Below, in pieces: positions 1 to 5,311 of a stretch of 6,576 nt of DNA (the stretch's first letter is position 1; every line of letters begins with the position of its first letter). Source of the DNA: Chloroflexota bacterium (GTDB lineage: Bacteria > Chloroflexota > Anaerolineae > Anaerolineales > UBA11858); assembly GCA_030666985.1 (NCBI GenBank), contig DAOUWT010000151.1:1-6576 (forward strand), given 5' to 3'. The notes beneath the pieces were generated by a model. That model made no database searches and had not been told where the DNA came from. It saw nothing but the letters and a program-made list of their open reading frames with translations. The position numbers were made by a program, and so were the translations under genes.

Positions 1-162
1 AAACGCGGCTTCGGCGGGCGTGTTTCCCGCACAATAGGGGCCTGGGATTTATCTCTTCGGCCCGTGTTGTATGAATTCTATAACGTTATTCTTCCCAAGG
101 TGTTGAATATAATGCGTCGTTTTAGAGACGAGCGCACGAAAAACGTGAAGAGTGAAACGTGA
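1..162 (+). CDS. 3' end of an unrecognised protein (partial, 53 codons plus stop)
   Basis: Frame 1 is open from the first base to a TGA at 160-162 and gives 53 residues. The text reads like real protein: it begins KRGFGGRVSRTIGAWDLSLR and continues with a hydrophobic/aromatic stretch (PVLYEFYNVILPKVLNIM) and a basic end. I cannot assign a family from this tail. The last six or seven codons and the stop lie inside the CGTGAAA heptamer array, so the natural C-terminus may have been replaced by, or extended into, repeat sequence. The body of the gene lies outside the window. The alternative, that this is chance open frame, is less likely given its composition and the absence of stops over 159 bases, but it cannot be excluded. 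Confidence 0.6.
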   Translation, partial: KRGFGGRVSRTIGAWDLSLRPVLYEFYNVILPKVLNIMRRFRDERTKNVKSET

Positions 163-230
163 AAACGTGAAACGTGAAAACGTGAAAATGTGAAGCGTGA
201 AACGTGTTGCGTATTGCGTACTGCGTTCGG
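144..230 (+). repeat. Heptamer tandem array, CGTGAAA type grading into CGTATTG type
   Basis: Twelve consecutive units begin with CGT or a one-base variant. Nine are 7 bases long and three (158-165, 173-180, 181-188) are 8 bases, with an extra A. Early units are CGTGAAA or CGTGAAG. From 203 they change to CGTGTTG, CGTATTG, CGTACTG and CGTTCGG while keeping the 7-base step. The array overlaps the end of the upstream gene and supplies its TGA. Confidence 0.9.
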
Positions 231-393
231 GTAGTGAGCCAATCGTATTGGCACATAATCACGATATGCGGAAGCGAGCTTCCTAAAAACATGCAAACTT
301 GCCGCTCCCTGTTGTGCGCAGCGTCTCCTGACCGCACACCCAAGATGACCGAAGGTCTCCCAAAGTGCAATGAACCTTAGAAGTGATGAATTC
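231..393. other. Non-coding gap with a cluster of small palindromes
   Basis: No gene is supported between the upstream gene and the DUF4230 gene. This part holds several short hairpin-forming words: GCCAAT/ATTGGC around CGT (238-252), GGAAGC/GCTTCC around GA (270-283), GACC/GGTC around GAA (347-357), and a decayed palindrome around 312-340 (CCTGACCGCACAC facing TGTGCGCA). None is followed by a T-run, so I do not call a terminator. The clustering suggests remnants of a mobile palindromic repeat; that is inference. Confidence 0.5.
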
Positions 394-414
394 ACTCATC
401 ACTCATTACTTATT
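394..414 (+). repeat. Three ACTCATT-type heptamers directly upstream of an RBS
   Basis: Three in-step 7-base units (ACTCATC, ACTCATT, ACTTATT) end six bases before the GGAGG of the next gene. They belong to the same word family as the array at the far right end of the window. Translating through them gives a spurious N-terminal extension (ITHYLL) to the DUF4230 protein. Confidence 0.75.
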
Positions 415-419
415 ACGCT

Positions 420-424
420 GGAGG
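420..424 (+). promoter_or_regulatory. Ribosome binding site of the DUF4230 gene
   Basis: GGAGG lies six bases before ATG 431. It decides the start in favour of 431 over the upstream in-frame ATGs at 383 and 386, which have no comparable site and would translate repeat sequence. Confidence 0.85.
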
Positions 425-430
425 CAAAAA

Positions 431-1096
431 ATGAAACTCAGAAAATGGATATGGCAAGTACTTGGACTACTTATTGTAGTTGTAATTGGCGTCGTGGTGG
501 TGAACTCCGTACAGAGTTCAATCTCAGATGCCCTCAAGCCTATCAGCAATATGACCAACTCGATGGCTACCCAGGTCTCGGAGGCCATGCACCCCACCCC
601 GACCATTATTCCCGACCCCGTGACGATAATCCACGAGATTCGCAGCTTAGCGCGTTTAGAAACTATCCGCTATAGCGTAGAAAAGGTCATCACCGCCGAA
701 ACGCGCCAGGGAACCTTCGAGTTCTTTGTGGGAGATAAATTACTTCTTGTGGCCCACGGGGAAGTGATCGCTGGGATAGACCTTGAAAAATTAGTTCCCG
801 AAAGCTTTGAATTAGAAGGTCAAGTCCTATACGTGACTTTACCAGAGCCAGAGATTTTCATAGCCACCCTTGATAACGACCAGTCCTATGTTTACGATCG
901 TGAAACGGGAATCTTCACCCATGGCGATGTCGATCTGGAAACCCTGGCCCGCCAGGCCGCGGAGGATGAGATAGAAAAAGCCGCCCTCGAAGACGGCATC
1001 CTTGACCTCGCCCGGACGAATGCCGAAAGTTATTTGGGCCTCTTGTTCAGGGATTTGGGATACGCGGAGGTTATTTTCCGCGAGGCGGGGGAGTGA
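431..1096 (+). CDS. DUF4230 domain-containing membrane-anchored protein
   Basis: The protein has 221 residues. Residues 1-6 are basic and aromatic (MKLRKW). A single membrane segment spans about 7-24 (rich in V, I and L), followed by a Ser/Asn/Thr-rich stalk to about 60 and one soluble domain from about 62 to 217. That domain matches what I know of DUF4230: LARLETIRYSVEKVI (73-87), a GEVIAGIDL turn (110-118), the YVTLPEPEIF strand (134-143), and a C-terminal helix pair with ARTNAESYLGLLFRDLGY (194-211). DUF4230 proteins are widespread single-pass proteins of unknown function; the N-in, C-out topology here is inferred. The start at 431 rests on the GGAGG and on the membrane segment then beginning close to the N-terminus. 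The TGA stop coincides with the first unit of the next heptamer array (1094-1172). The gene stands alone, convergent with the LipM-like gene, with no visible terminator. Confidence 0.88.
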   Translation: MKLRKWIWQVLGLLIVVVIGVVVVNSVQSSISDALKPISNMTNSMATQVSEAMHPTPTIIPDPVTIIHEIRSLARLETIRYSVEKVITAETRQGTFEFFVGDKLLLVAHGEVIAGIDLEKLVPESFELEGQVLYVTLPEPEIFIATLDNDQSYVYDRETGIFTHGDVDLETLARQAAEDEIEKAALEDGILDLARTNAESYLGLLFRDLGYAEVIFREAGE

Positions 1097-1172
1097 GAAG
1101 TGAAACGTGAAACGTGATGCGTGAAGACGTGAAACGTGATGCGTGAAGACGTGAAACGTGATGCGTGATGCA
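1094..1172 (+). repeat. Heptamer array, TGAAACG/TGATGCG type, with a 22-base higher-order unit
   Basis: Eleven units in a row each start with TGA, the first being the DUF4230 stop codon itself. Nine units are 7 bases and two (1122-1129, 1144-1151; TGAAGACG) are 8. Units 7+7+8 form a 22-base block at 1108-1129 that is repeated exactly at 1130-1151 and begins a third time at 1152-1165. Confidence 0.92.
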
Positions 1173-1179
1173 CGGGCAC

Positions 1180-1221
1180 ACTCGCACCGCAACTCCTAAC
1201 TAGCAACCCCTAACCCCTACT
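1180..1221 (-). repeat. Heptamer array, GTTAGGG/GTTGCGG type on the minus strand
   Basis: Six 7-base units are in step on the plus strand (ACTCGCA, then CCGCAAC, TCCTAAC, TAGCAAC, CCCTAAC and CCCTACT). Read on the minus strand they are GTTAGGG and GTTGCGG words, the same family as the array at 2071-2203 but in the opposite orientation. The LipM-like gene therefore lies between inverted copies of one repeat family. The TAG stop of that gene (1217-1219) lies inside the last unit. Confidence 0.8.
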
Positions 1222-2068
1222 TACGCTCAGTCCATGCGGGCTGGGCGTATTTTTCTTTAACTAGCTCTTGGGCACGCTGCTTTTCATCCGCCGTTAATTC
1301 CCCCTCCACCAAACTCAAATTCAAAGTCTCCCGGAACGCTGCGGCAAAAGTCTCCGCGGCATCTTCCCAATCTACCCGATAACCCAAAACCATTTCTACA
1401 GTGGTAGCCTTCTCCAATAACCGGGCCGCCGCCTGGGAGCGTTTCTCCTCGCTGGGGAAGCTGAGAACCTGCGTGATACGGGTCAGGTCGCCATGCAGGG
1501 GGAGGGTGCCGTGCTGCAAGACACCTTCTTTTTTTCGCGACTGAGCGCTCCCGATCAACTTCTTTCCCCCCACCGTGATCTCGTAGTCTGATGGATGCTG
1601 AAAACAAACCGCTTCCTCGCGGTCTAGGCTGTCTTTCGCTTTTGGGGCCGCTGGTGAAGCCGCTTGCACGGGGAGTCCCAAGGCCCGCAGCGCGTTCAGC
1701 AGGGCCAGGGAGATGCGCCGGTAGCTGGCGATGACGCCCCCGGCCAGGCGCGGCTCCCCCTTGGGCGCGATGACCGCGTAGGTAAGCTCGTCCGCGTGGA
1801 GGATGGCCCTTCCCCCCGTGGGACGCCGCACAATCCCCCACCCCAGCGAATCTAGCATGCTGCAATCCGCGTCCCCAATGGGCTGCGCGTACCCCAGGGA
1901 AAGGCAAGGGCTATCCCAGGCGTATAGGCGCAAAGTTGGCAAAACCTCCCCCCGGCCAACCTCCTCCAGGATAGCCGCATCCACAGCCATATTCCAATCC
2001 CCAGGGGCCGGGGGAGAATGCAGCAATCGCCATTTAGCAGCAGGTAAGGGAGTGGTGTCGGTAAGCAT
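1217..2068 (-). CDS. Lipoate--protein ligase A family protein, LipM-type octanoyltransferase likely
   Basis: The protein has 283 residues, close to the roughly 280 of Bacillus LipM/LipL. It is a single BPL/LplA catalytic domain. The N-terminus KWRLLHSPPAPGDWNMAVD (12-30) is the usual opening of the family. RRPTGGRAILH (81-91) is the ligand-binding RRxxGG motif. GGKKLIGSAQSR (167-178) carries the conserved lysine (K170), followed by LQHGTLPL. C155 in AVCFQHPSDYE corresponds to the acyl-accepting cysteine of LipM/LipL, which favours octanoyl transfer from octanoyl-ACP to the lipoyl domain of GcvH or an E2 subunit over ATP-dependent lipoate salvage. The end, KYAQPAWTERK, also fits the family. 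The protein is expected to be cytosolic. ATG 2068 is the only start that keeps the N-terminal motif. It has no Shine-Dalgarno, because heptamer repeats reach to within two bases of it. It may be expressed from a transcript that also carries the gene upstream at 2250-4607. LipL (amidotransfer) is the main alternative. Confidence 0.88.
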   Translation of the reverse strand: MLTDTTPLPAAKWRLLHSPPAPGDWNMAVDAAILEEVGRGEVLPTLRLYAWDSPCLSLGYAQPIGDADCSMLDSLGWGIVRRPTGGRAILHADELTYAVIAPKGEPRLAGGVIASYRRISLALLNALRALGLPVQAASPAAPKAKDSLDREEAVCFQHPSDYEITVGGKKLIGSAQSRKKEGVLQHGTLPLHGDLTRITQVLSFPSEEKRSQAAARLLEKATTVEMVLGYRVDWEDAAETFAAAFRETLNLSLVEGELTADEKQRAQELVKEKYAQPAWTERK

Positions 2069-2070
2069 GA

Positions 2071-2203
2071 GTTAGGAGATGCGGGTTGCGAGTGGCGAGT
2101 TGCGGGTTGCGAGATGCGAGTGGCGGGTTGAGGGTTGCGAGATGCGAGTTGCGAGATGCGAGTTGCGGGTTGCGAGATGCGGGTTACGAGTTGCGGGTTG
2201 CGA
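2071..2203 (+). repeat. Heptamer array, GTTGCGA/GATGCGA type, 19 units without a slip
   Basis: The stretch is exactly 19 units of 7 bases with no insertion or deletion. The pattern is G, A/T/G, T/G, G/A, C/A/G, G, A/G; common units are GTTGCGA, GATGCGA, GTTGCGG and GATGCGG. The first unit (GTTAGGA) lies two bases beyond the LipM-like start codon. Substitutions without indels over 133 bases suggest that the 7-base phase is kept. Confidence 0.93.
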
Positions 2204-2210
2204 GATAAAA

Positions 2211-2255
2211 TGCCTGATTCCTGGTTTCCTAGTCCCTGATTCCTGCTCCCTACGG
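2211..2255 (+). repeat. Heptamer array, CCTGATT type, containing the neighbouring stop codon
   Basis: Six units start with CCT from 2213 (CCTGATT, CCTGGTTT, CCTAGTC, CCTGATT, CCTGCTC, CCTACGG); all are 7 bases except one of 8. They follow the GTTGCGA array after a short GATAAAA stretch. On the minus strand the words carry TAG, and the TAG at 2250-2252 is the stop of the 785-residue protein. Confidence 0.78.
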
Positions 2256-4607
2256 ATAGGCGTCTTCAGTTGGGGTGGGTGAGGTGATCGAATCAGTGGT
2301 AGGTGTCACCGAGAGGCAGGGGGACAGCGCGGGGGTTGGCGTGACTGTGGGGGCGGCAGCCGTGGTTGCCGTTGGCGTGACCGTGGGGGTGGGCGTGGCA
2401 GTGGGGGTAGGCGTGGCAGTTGGCGTGGGCGTTGCCGTGGGGGTGGGCGTGACTGTGGTGATGGAGCCGGGATCGATTTTCAGACGCGCCATAATAGCAA
2501 ACGGGGAGTCGGGGTACTCCTCCCAGATTTCATAGTATTTATCCCTGGCCTCCACTTTCTGGCCCGCTAGCTCATGTGCCAGCCCCAGGGCATAAGAGAA
2601 ATTTGCGCACTCGAAAGTGTTTAGGCATACAAAAGAGTAGGACTTTCGCAAATCCAGCAGGTCATCCCTGACCTTAGCAGGGGAAAAACCGCCAAATAAA
2701 TCCAGGTAAGCGGTATGCACGTTTTGGCCGGTATAGTCCGCATAGAAATAGCTGGGGGGATAGGTTTTAATAAATAACCCGCCCTCGGGCAGAGACTCCA
2801 GGCTGAAGGACTTTTGCCTGTTCAACCATATCAGCGGGGTGCCGCCTTGGATGACATAATGCGTTAGGATTGGTTTTGGACTTTCCATAGTATCTACAAA
2901 TAGAGCACGTGGTTCTCCCGCGCTGAATGTAAAAATCCAAAATTCGGGCTTGCTGCTAGGAGCATGTTGGAGAATGACCCAGCCTTCGAGCAGGGTATCA
3001 TCGTTGAAATCGTGTCTGCCACTTTCTATGATTATTAGTTGACTCGTATAGAGGTCGGAAAACAACTGTGTGAGATCCCAGGCAGAACTGCTCTCAATCC
3101 AATCTCGAAGGGCTTGGCGCGGGTCACAAAATGGTACACGGGTACAAACACTATGTGCTTCCTGGGAGTTGTCTAAGGCGCTAAGGAACTCTTGGGATGG
3201 TTCTATCCATGAGCTATTGAACGCGCTTGGCGCATTTATGATTTCTGCAAAGTACTCTTCAGCCCCCGTTTGGTTCCCAGCTTGGGCGTGATACACCCCC
3301 AGGCGGAAACGCCACTCATCCCTCTCGTCCGGCGGATAAGGCACGCCTTCACTCGTGCTGTGGGGAGGCCACTCCGGGAGCAGCTTTTCCATGATCGCTA
3401 TCCCGGCCTCTAATCCCCAGGCCTGGACAGCGTGATCCACAACTTGTTCGCAATAATGCTCCAAACCGGGGGCAGGGCTGACCTCATAATCGCTTTGAAT
3501 TTCCTCTATCCATTCCCCGTTCCATTGGTAACGGCGGGTGATATAAGTTGGGCAGGGAGGATAAACACTGCTGTAAACTTCGAGCACAGGACGCTCTATG
3601 GGGGATTGTGTTTCCCAGCGGGTAGAGTGACCCAGCCCCATGTTGAGTTCATGGCCGGGAGCAAAATTCAATTCCTTGGGGTGCTCCCCGGCCAGGTCGA
3701 AAACGTGCGGCAAGGGAATCCGGCTGGTGGGCGTATTTTTATTGACAATAATTAATTCTGGTTTCCCATCCTGGGTGAAATCGCTCCACAAATAGGTTAT
3801 CTCTGGAGAATATGTGAAATCAAAATCGCTGCTGAGAGCATAAGTCCTAAAACCATTTTCCGCACCCGTCAGCCATAAAGTTGCGCTGCCCCCCTCGGTT
3901 TCCAGCCGCAAAACTTGGCCATAATCAACCATCTCGGTTGGAGAATAGACCTTCAGGGTGAGACGCGGATCCTGTCTTGGAATCCACTCTCCCAGGGCGT
4001 CGGGATTGGTCTCGTGTTCCTGGATGGCTCGCGTTATCAGGGCCGCATATTCACTCGCGGCTAGAGGAGAATCTAAGCGGGCCAAATTATAGGCCCTATC
4101 CCAAGGCCACAGTTCCTGAGCGGCAAAGTCAGGATAGCGGAGGATGCTCTCCGATTGGGCCAAGTAAGCGAAATAATAAGCCTCGAAATACTCCTCTTGG
4201 CTGATAGAAGAGAGCGTGTCCGGGTAAGCCTCCATCAAGTAGATCAAATTATTAGCGTGTTGGGGCGACCATGGATGAAGCTGATACGAGTCCTTGGCCA
4301 CTGGGGTATAAACAGGCGTCAGGGTTGGGGGAAGGGAGGTGGGCGTGGGGGTTGGGGTGGGGGAAGGGGTGAGCGTTTGGCTCGGCGTGAGCGAGGGGAG
4401 AGGCGTCCACGTGGGGGAGGGTGCGGCCACAGCCGGGGACGTAGCCGCAACCGTCGGCGTGGACGAGGGGATGGGGCTTCTCGTTGGGGTGGGGGACGCT
4501 TCCTCCCCCAGGTAGGGAGCGATAAACCATCCCCCTAGAACAAGGGCGGCGGCTATAAAGAGCAAGATAAGGCCAATTATCAATAAACGCGGGGCATTAA
4601 GTTTCAT
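2250..4607 (-). CDS. Large anchored extracytoplasmic protein with Thr-Pro-rich linker and tail and TPR-like helices (function unknown)
   Basis: The protein has 785 residues and I do not recognise a named family. In order it has: a basic N-terminus and one membrane segment (about 8-31); a Pro/Thr/Ser-rich linker (about 38-103); a mixed globular region (about 105-710); and a second Thr-Pro-rich tail (about 717-781). Inside the globular part, LWSDFTQDGKPELIIV (273-288) looks like an FG-GAP/VCBS-type blade. RFRLGVYHAQAGNQTGAEEYFAEII (433-457) and SYALGLAHELAGQKVEARDKYYEIWEEYP (671-699) each look like a TPR helix pair. There are several cysteines (C352, C386, C488, C494, C661, C667), so extracellular disulfides are possible. 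Such architecture is common in Anaerolineae surface proteins and suggests a cell-surface or envelope role; no catalytic motif is visible. ATG 4607 gives a clean signal-anchor, but I see no strong Shine-Dalgarno (ACTGCCACC precedes it). The gene is transcribed away from mraZ and towards the LipM-like gene. Confidence 0.82.
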   Translation of the reverse strand: MKLNAPRLLIIGLILLFIAAALVLGGWFIAPYLGEEASPTPTRSPIPSSTPTVAATSPAVAAPSPTWTPLPSLTPSQTLTPSPTPTPTPTSLPPTLTPVYTPVAKDSYQLHPWSPQHANNLIYLMEAYPDTLSSISQEEYFEAYYFAYLAQSESILRYPDFAAQELWPWDRAYNLARLDSPLAASEYAALITRAIQEHETNPDALGEWIPRQDPRLTLKVYSPTEMVDYGQVLRLETEGGSATLWLTGAENGFRTYALSSDFDFTYSPEITYLWSDFTQDGKPELIIVNKNTPTSRIPLPHVFDLAGEHPKELNFAPGHELNMGLGHSTRWETQSPIERPVLEVYSSVYPPCPTYITRRYQWNGEWIEEIQSDYEVSPAPGLEHYCEQVVDHAVQAWGLEAGIAIMEKLLPEWPPHSTSEGVPYPPDERDEWRFRLGVYHAQAGNQTGAEEYFAEIINAPSAFNSSWIEPSQEFLSALDNSQEAHSVCTRVPFCDPRQALRDWIESSSAWDLTQLFSDLYTSQLIIIESGRHDFNDDTLLEGWVILQHAPSSKPEFWIFTFSAGEPRALFVDTMESPKPILTHYVIQGGTPLIWLNRQKSFSLESLPEGGLFIKTYPPSYFYADYTGQNVHTAYLDLFGGFSPAKVRDDLLDLRKSYSFVCLNTFECANFSYALGLAHELAGQKVEARDKYYEIWEEYPDSPFAIMARLKIDPGSITTVTPTPTATPTPTATPTPTATPTPTVTPTATTAAAPTVTPTPALSPCLSVTPTTDSITSPTPTEDAYP
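2379..2456 (-). repeat. In-gene 18-base tandem repeat encoding TPTPTA
   Basis: The tail of the 785-residue protein (about residues 719-743) repeats the six-residue unit TPTPTA about four times, ending with a TPTPTV variant, which gives an 18-base period in the DNA. Third-codon positions vary between copies, so the repeat is not freshly duplicated. It is distinct from the intergenic 7-base repeats. Length variation among strains would be expected here. Confidence 0.75.
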
Positions 4608-4663
4608 TGGTGGCAGTAAAAAAGATCTAAGGCATGCATAGCGAAAATATTTATCTCAAAATT

Positions 4664-4742
4664 CGTGAGACGTGAAGACGTGAAACGTGAAATCACGCAT
4701 CACGTTTCACGCACCACGTTTCACGTTTTACGTTTCACGAAA
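4664..4742. repeat. Heptamer array that reverses orientation, CGTGAAA then CACGTTT
   Basis: Four units read CGTGAGA, CGTGAAGA, CGTGAAA and CGTGAAAT. The next seven (4694-4742) read as the reverse complement type: CACGCAT, CACGTTT, CACGCAC, TACGTTT and similar. This is the only array in the window that switches strand. It creates a 12-base perfect stem, 4679-4690 with 4700-4711, around a 9-base loop. It sits between the divergent start of the 785-residue gene and the mraZ promoter. Confidence 0.88.
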
Positions 4743-4766
4743 TAATATCAAAAGTGGTGAAAGTAC

Positions 4767-4795
4767 TTGCAATTTCCGGGGTTTTCGTATATACT
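4767..4795 (+). promoter_or_regulatory. Sigma70-type promoter of mraZ-rsmH
   Basis: TTGCAA at 4767-4772 and TATACT at 4790-4795 are separated by 17 bases. Transcription would start at about 4801-4803, giving an 80-base leader to the mraZ ATG. One isolated AAAGTGG box lies just upstream of the -35 (4751-4757). Confidence 0.72.
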
Positions 4796-4803
4796 GTGGG
4801 TAT

Positions 4804-4830
4804 AAAGTGGTACAAAGTGGTTTGAAATGG
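4804..4830 (+). promoter_or_regulatory. Putative MraZ operator: three boxes at 10-base spacing
   Basis: AAAGTGG at 4804-4810, AAAGTGG at 4814-4820 and GAAATGG at 4824-4830 stand exactly 10 bases apart with 3-base spacers. MraZ proteins are known to bind direct repeats with this helical-turn spacing: TGGG-type boxes in E. coli and AAAGTG-type boxes in mycoplasmas. The boxes sit just downstream of the predicted transcription start, where a bound MraZ ring would block initiation or escape. A related GTGGG occurs at 4796-4800, one base out of phase. Confidence 0.75.
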
Positions 4831-4838
4831 TTTTAATG

Positions 4839-4854
4839 CGCCGGGAGACCGGCG
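4839..4854 (+). other. Leader hairpin with a GAGA tetraloop in the mraZ 5' UTR
   Basis: CGCCGG (4839-4844) pairs with CCGGCG (4849-4854) around GAGA, a GNRA-type loop. No T-run follows, so it is not an intrinsic terminator. It ends about 28 bases before the mraZ ATG and could stabilise the leader RNA or affect initiation; that is inference. Confidence 0.55.
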
Positions 4855-4868
4855 TTCTGTGCTTAAAT

Positions 4869-4874
4869 AGGCGG
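4869..4874 (+). promoter_or_regulatory. Ribosome binding site of mraZ
   Basis: AGGCGG, one mismatch from AGGAGG, is placed eight bases before ATG 4883. The start is also fixed by the family N-terminus MFLGQY. Confidence 0.65.
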
Positions 4875-4882
4875 TAGAACAA

Positions 4883-5311
4883 ATGTTCTTGGGTCAGTAC
4901 AAACATAACTTAGACAATAAAGGCAGAGTGATCATTCCATCCCGTTTTCGTGTTCTCTTAGATGAGGAGGCCTATCTCACACAGGGTTTTGATAACAATT
5001 TGCGCCTCTTGCCCGAAACGGCTTTCCAAGCCATCTACCAACGAGTGACTTCCATGGCTTCCACAGACCCCACCGCACGCCAACTTCGGCGCTTGATCTT
5101 TTCGAGTGCTCAGAAAGTTGACCCGGATGGCAATGGCCGTATCCTCATCCCTCAATATTTGCGAGAGGTGGCTAATTTGGATGACGAGGTGATTATCGTT
5201 GGAGTAGGTGAGGCCATTGAGATTTGGTCGCCCCAGGCCTGGGATGCGGAAAATGCCTCTCTCCAAGATGCTGAAGCCAACGCCCAGCGTTTTGCAACCC
5301 TAGATGTCTAG
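4883..5311 (+). CDS. mraZ: Transcriptional regulator MraZ
   Basis: The protein has 142 residues, the usual MraZ length. It carries two SpoVT-AbrB folds. The first has MFLGQYKHNLDNKGRVIIPS (1-20) with the DNKGR signature at 11-15. The second has DGNGRILIP (82-90), keeping the paired DxxxR motif. MraZ is a DNA-binding ring-forming protein that represses the division and cell-wall cluster, including its own promoter. Here a promoter and three decamer-spaced boxes lie directly upstream, so autoregulation is well supported. The last eight bases overlap rsmH (ATG at 5304, TAG at 5309-5311), which implies translational coupling. The C-terminal part after about 120 (ENASLQDAEANAQRFATLDV) is variable, as is usual in the family. 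Confidence 0.96.
   Translation: MFLGQYKHNLDNKGRVIIPSRFRVLLDEEAYLTQGFDNNLRLLPETAFQAIYQRVTSMASTDPTARQLRRLIFSSAQKVDPDGNGRILIPQYLREVANLDDEVIIVGVGEAIEIWSPQAWDAENASLQDAEANAQRFATLDV

Noticed and set aside
78..395. Minus-strand open frames (78-395 and 122-370) with FHVSRFHVS-like text
   Set aside because: They are open because the reverse complement of the CGTGAAA repeats has no stop codons; the protein is translated repeat and overlaps the real + strand gene end.
383..430. Longer start for the DUF4230 protein at 383
   Set aside because: The extra 16 residues translate the ACTCATT heptamers, and a strong GGAGG lies just before ATG 431.
839..1192. Minus-strand open frame of 117 codons
   Set aside because: It is antisense to the DUF4230 gene, and its N-terminal part is translated heptamer repeat.
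1194..1219. Telomere-like CCCTAAC repeats
   Set aside because: Only a few imperfect units are present, between two bacterial genes; they fit the local heptamer family and not a chromosome end.
1284..1907. Long minus-strand open frame of 207 codons inside the LipM-like gene
   Set aside because: It is a shifted frame of a gene with clear LplA-family motifs; its Gly/Arg/Pro-rich text is typical of a GC-rich shadow frame.
2275..2535. Plus-strand frame encoding GVGVAVGV repeats, elastin-like
   Set aside because: It is the complement of the TPTPTA tail of the 785-residue protein, not an independent gene.
4155..4538. Plus-strand Gly/Arg-rich open frame
   Set aside because: It is the antisense reading of the Thr-Pro linker of the 785-residue protein.
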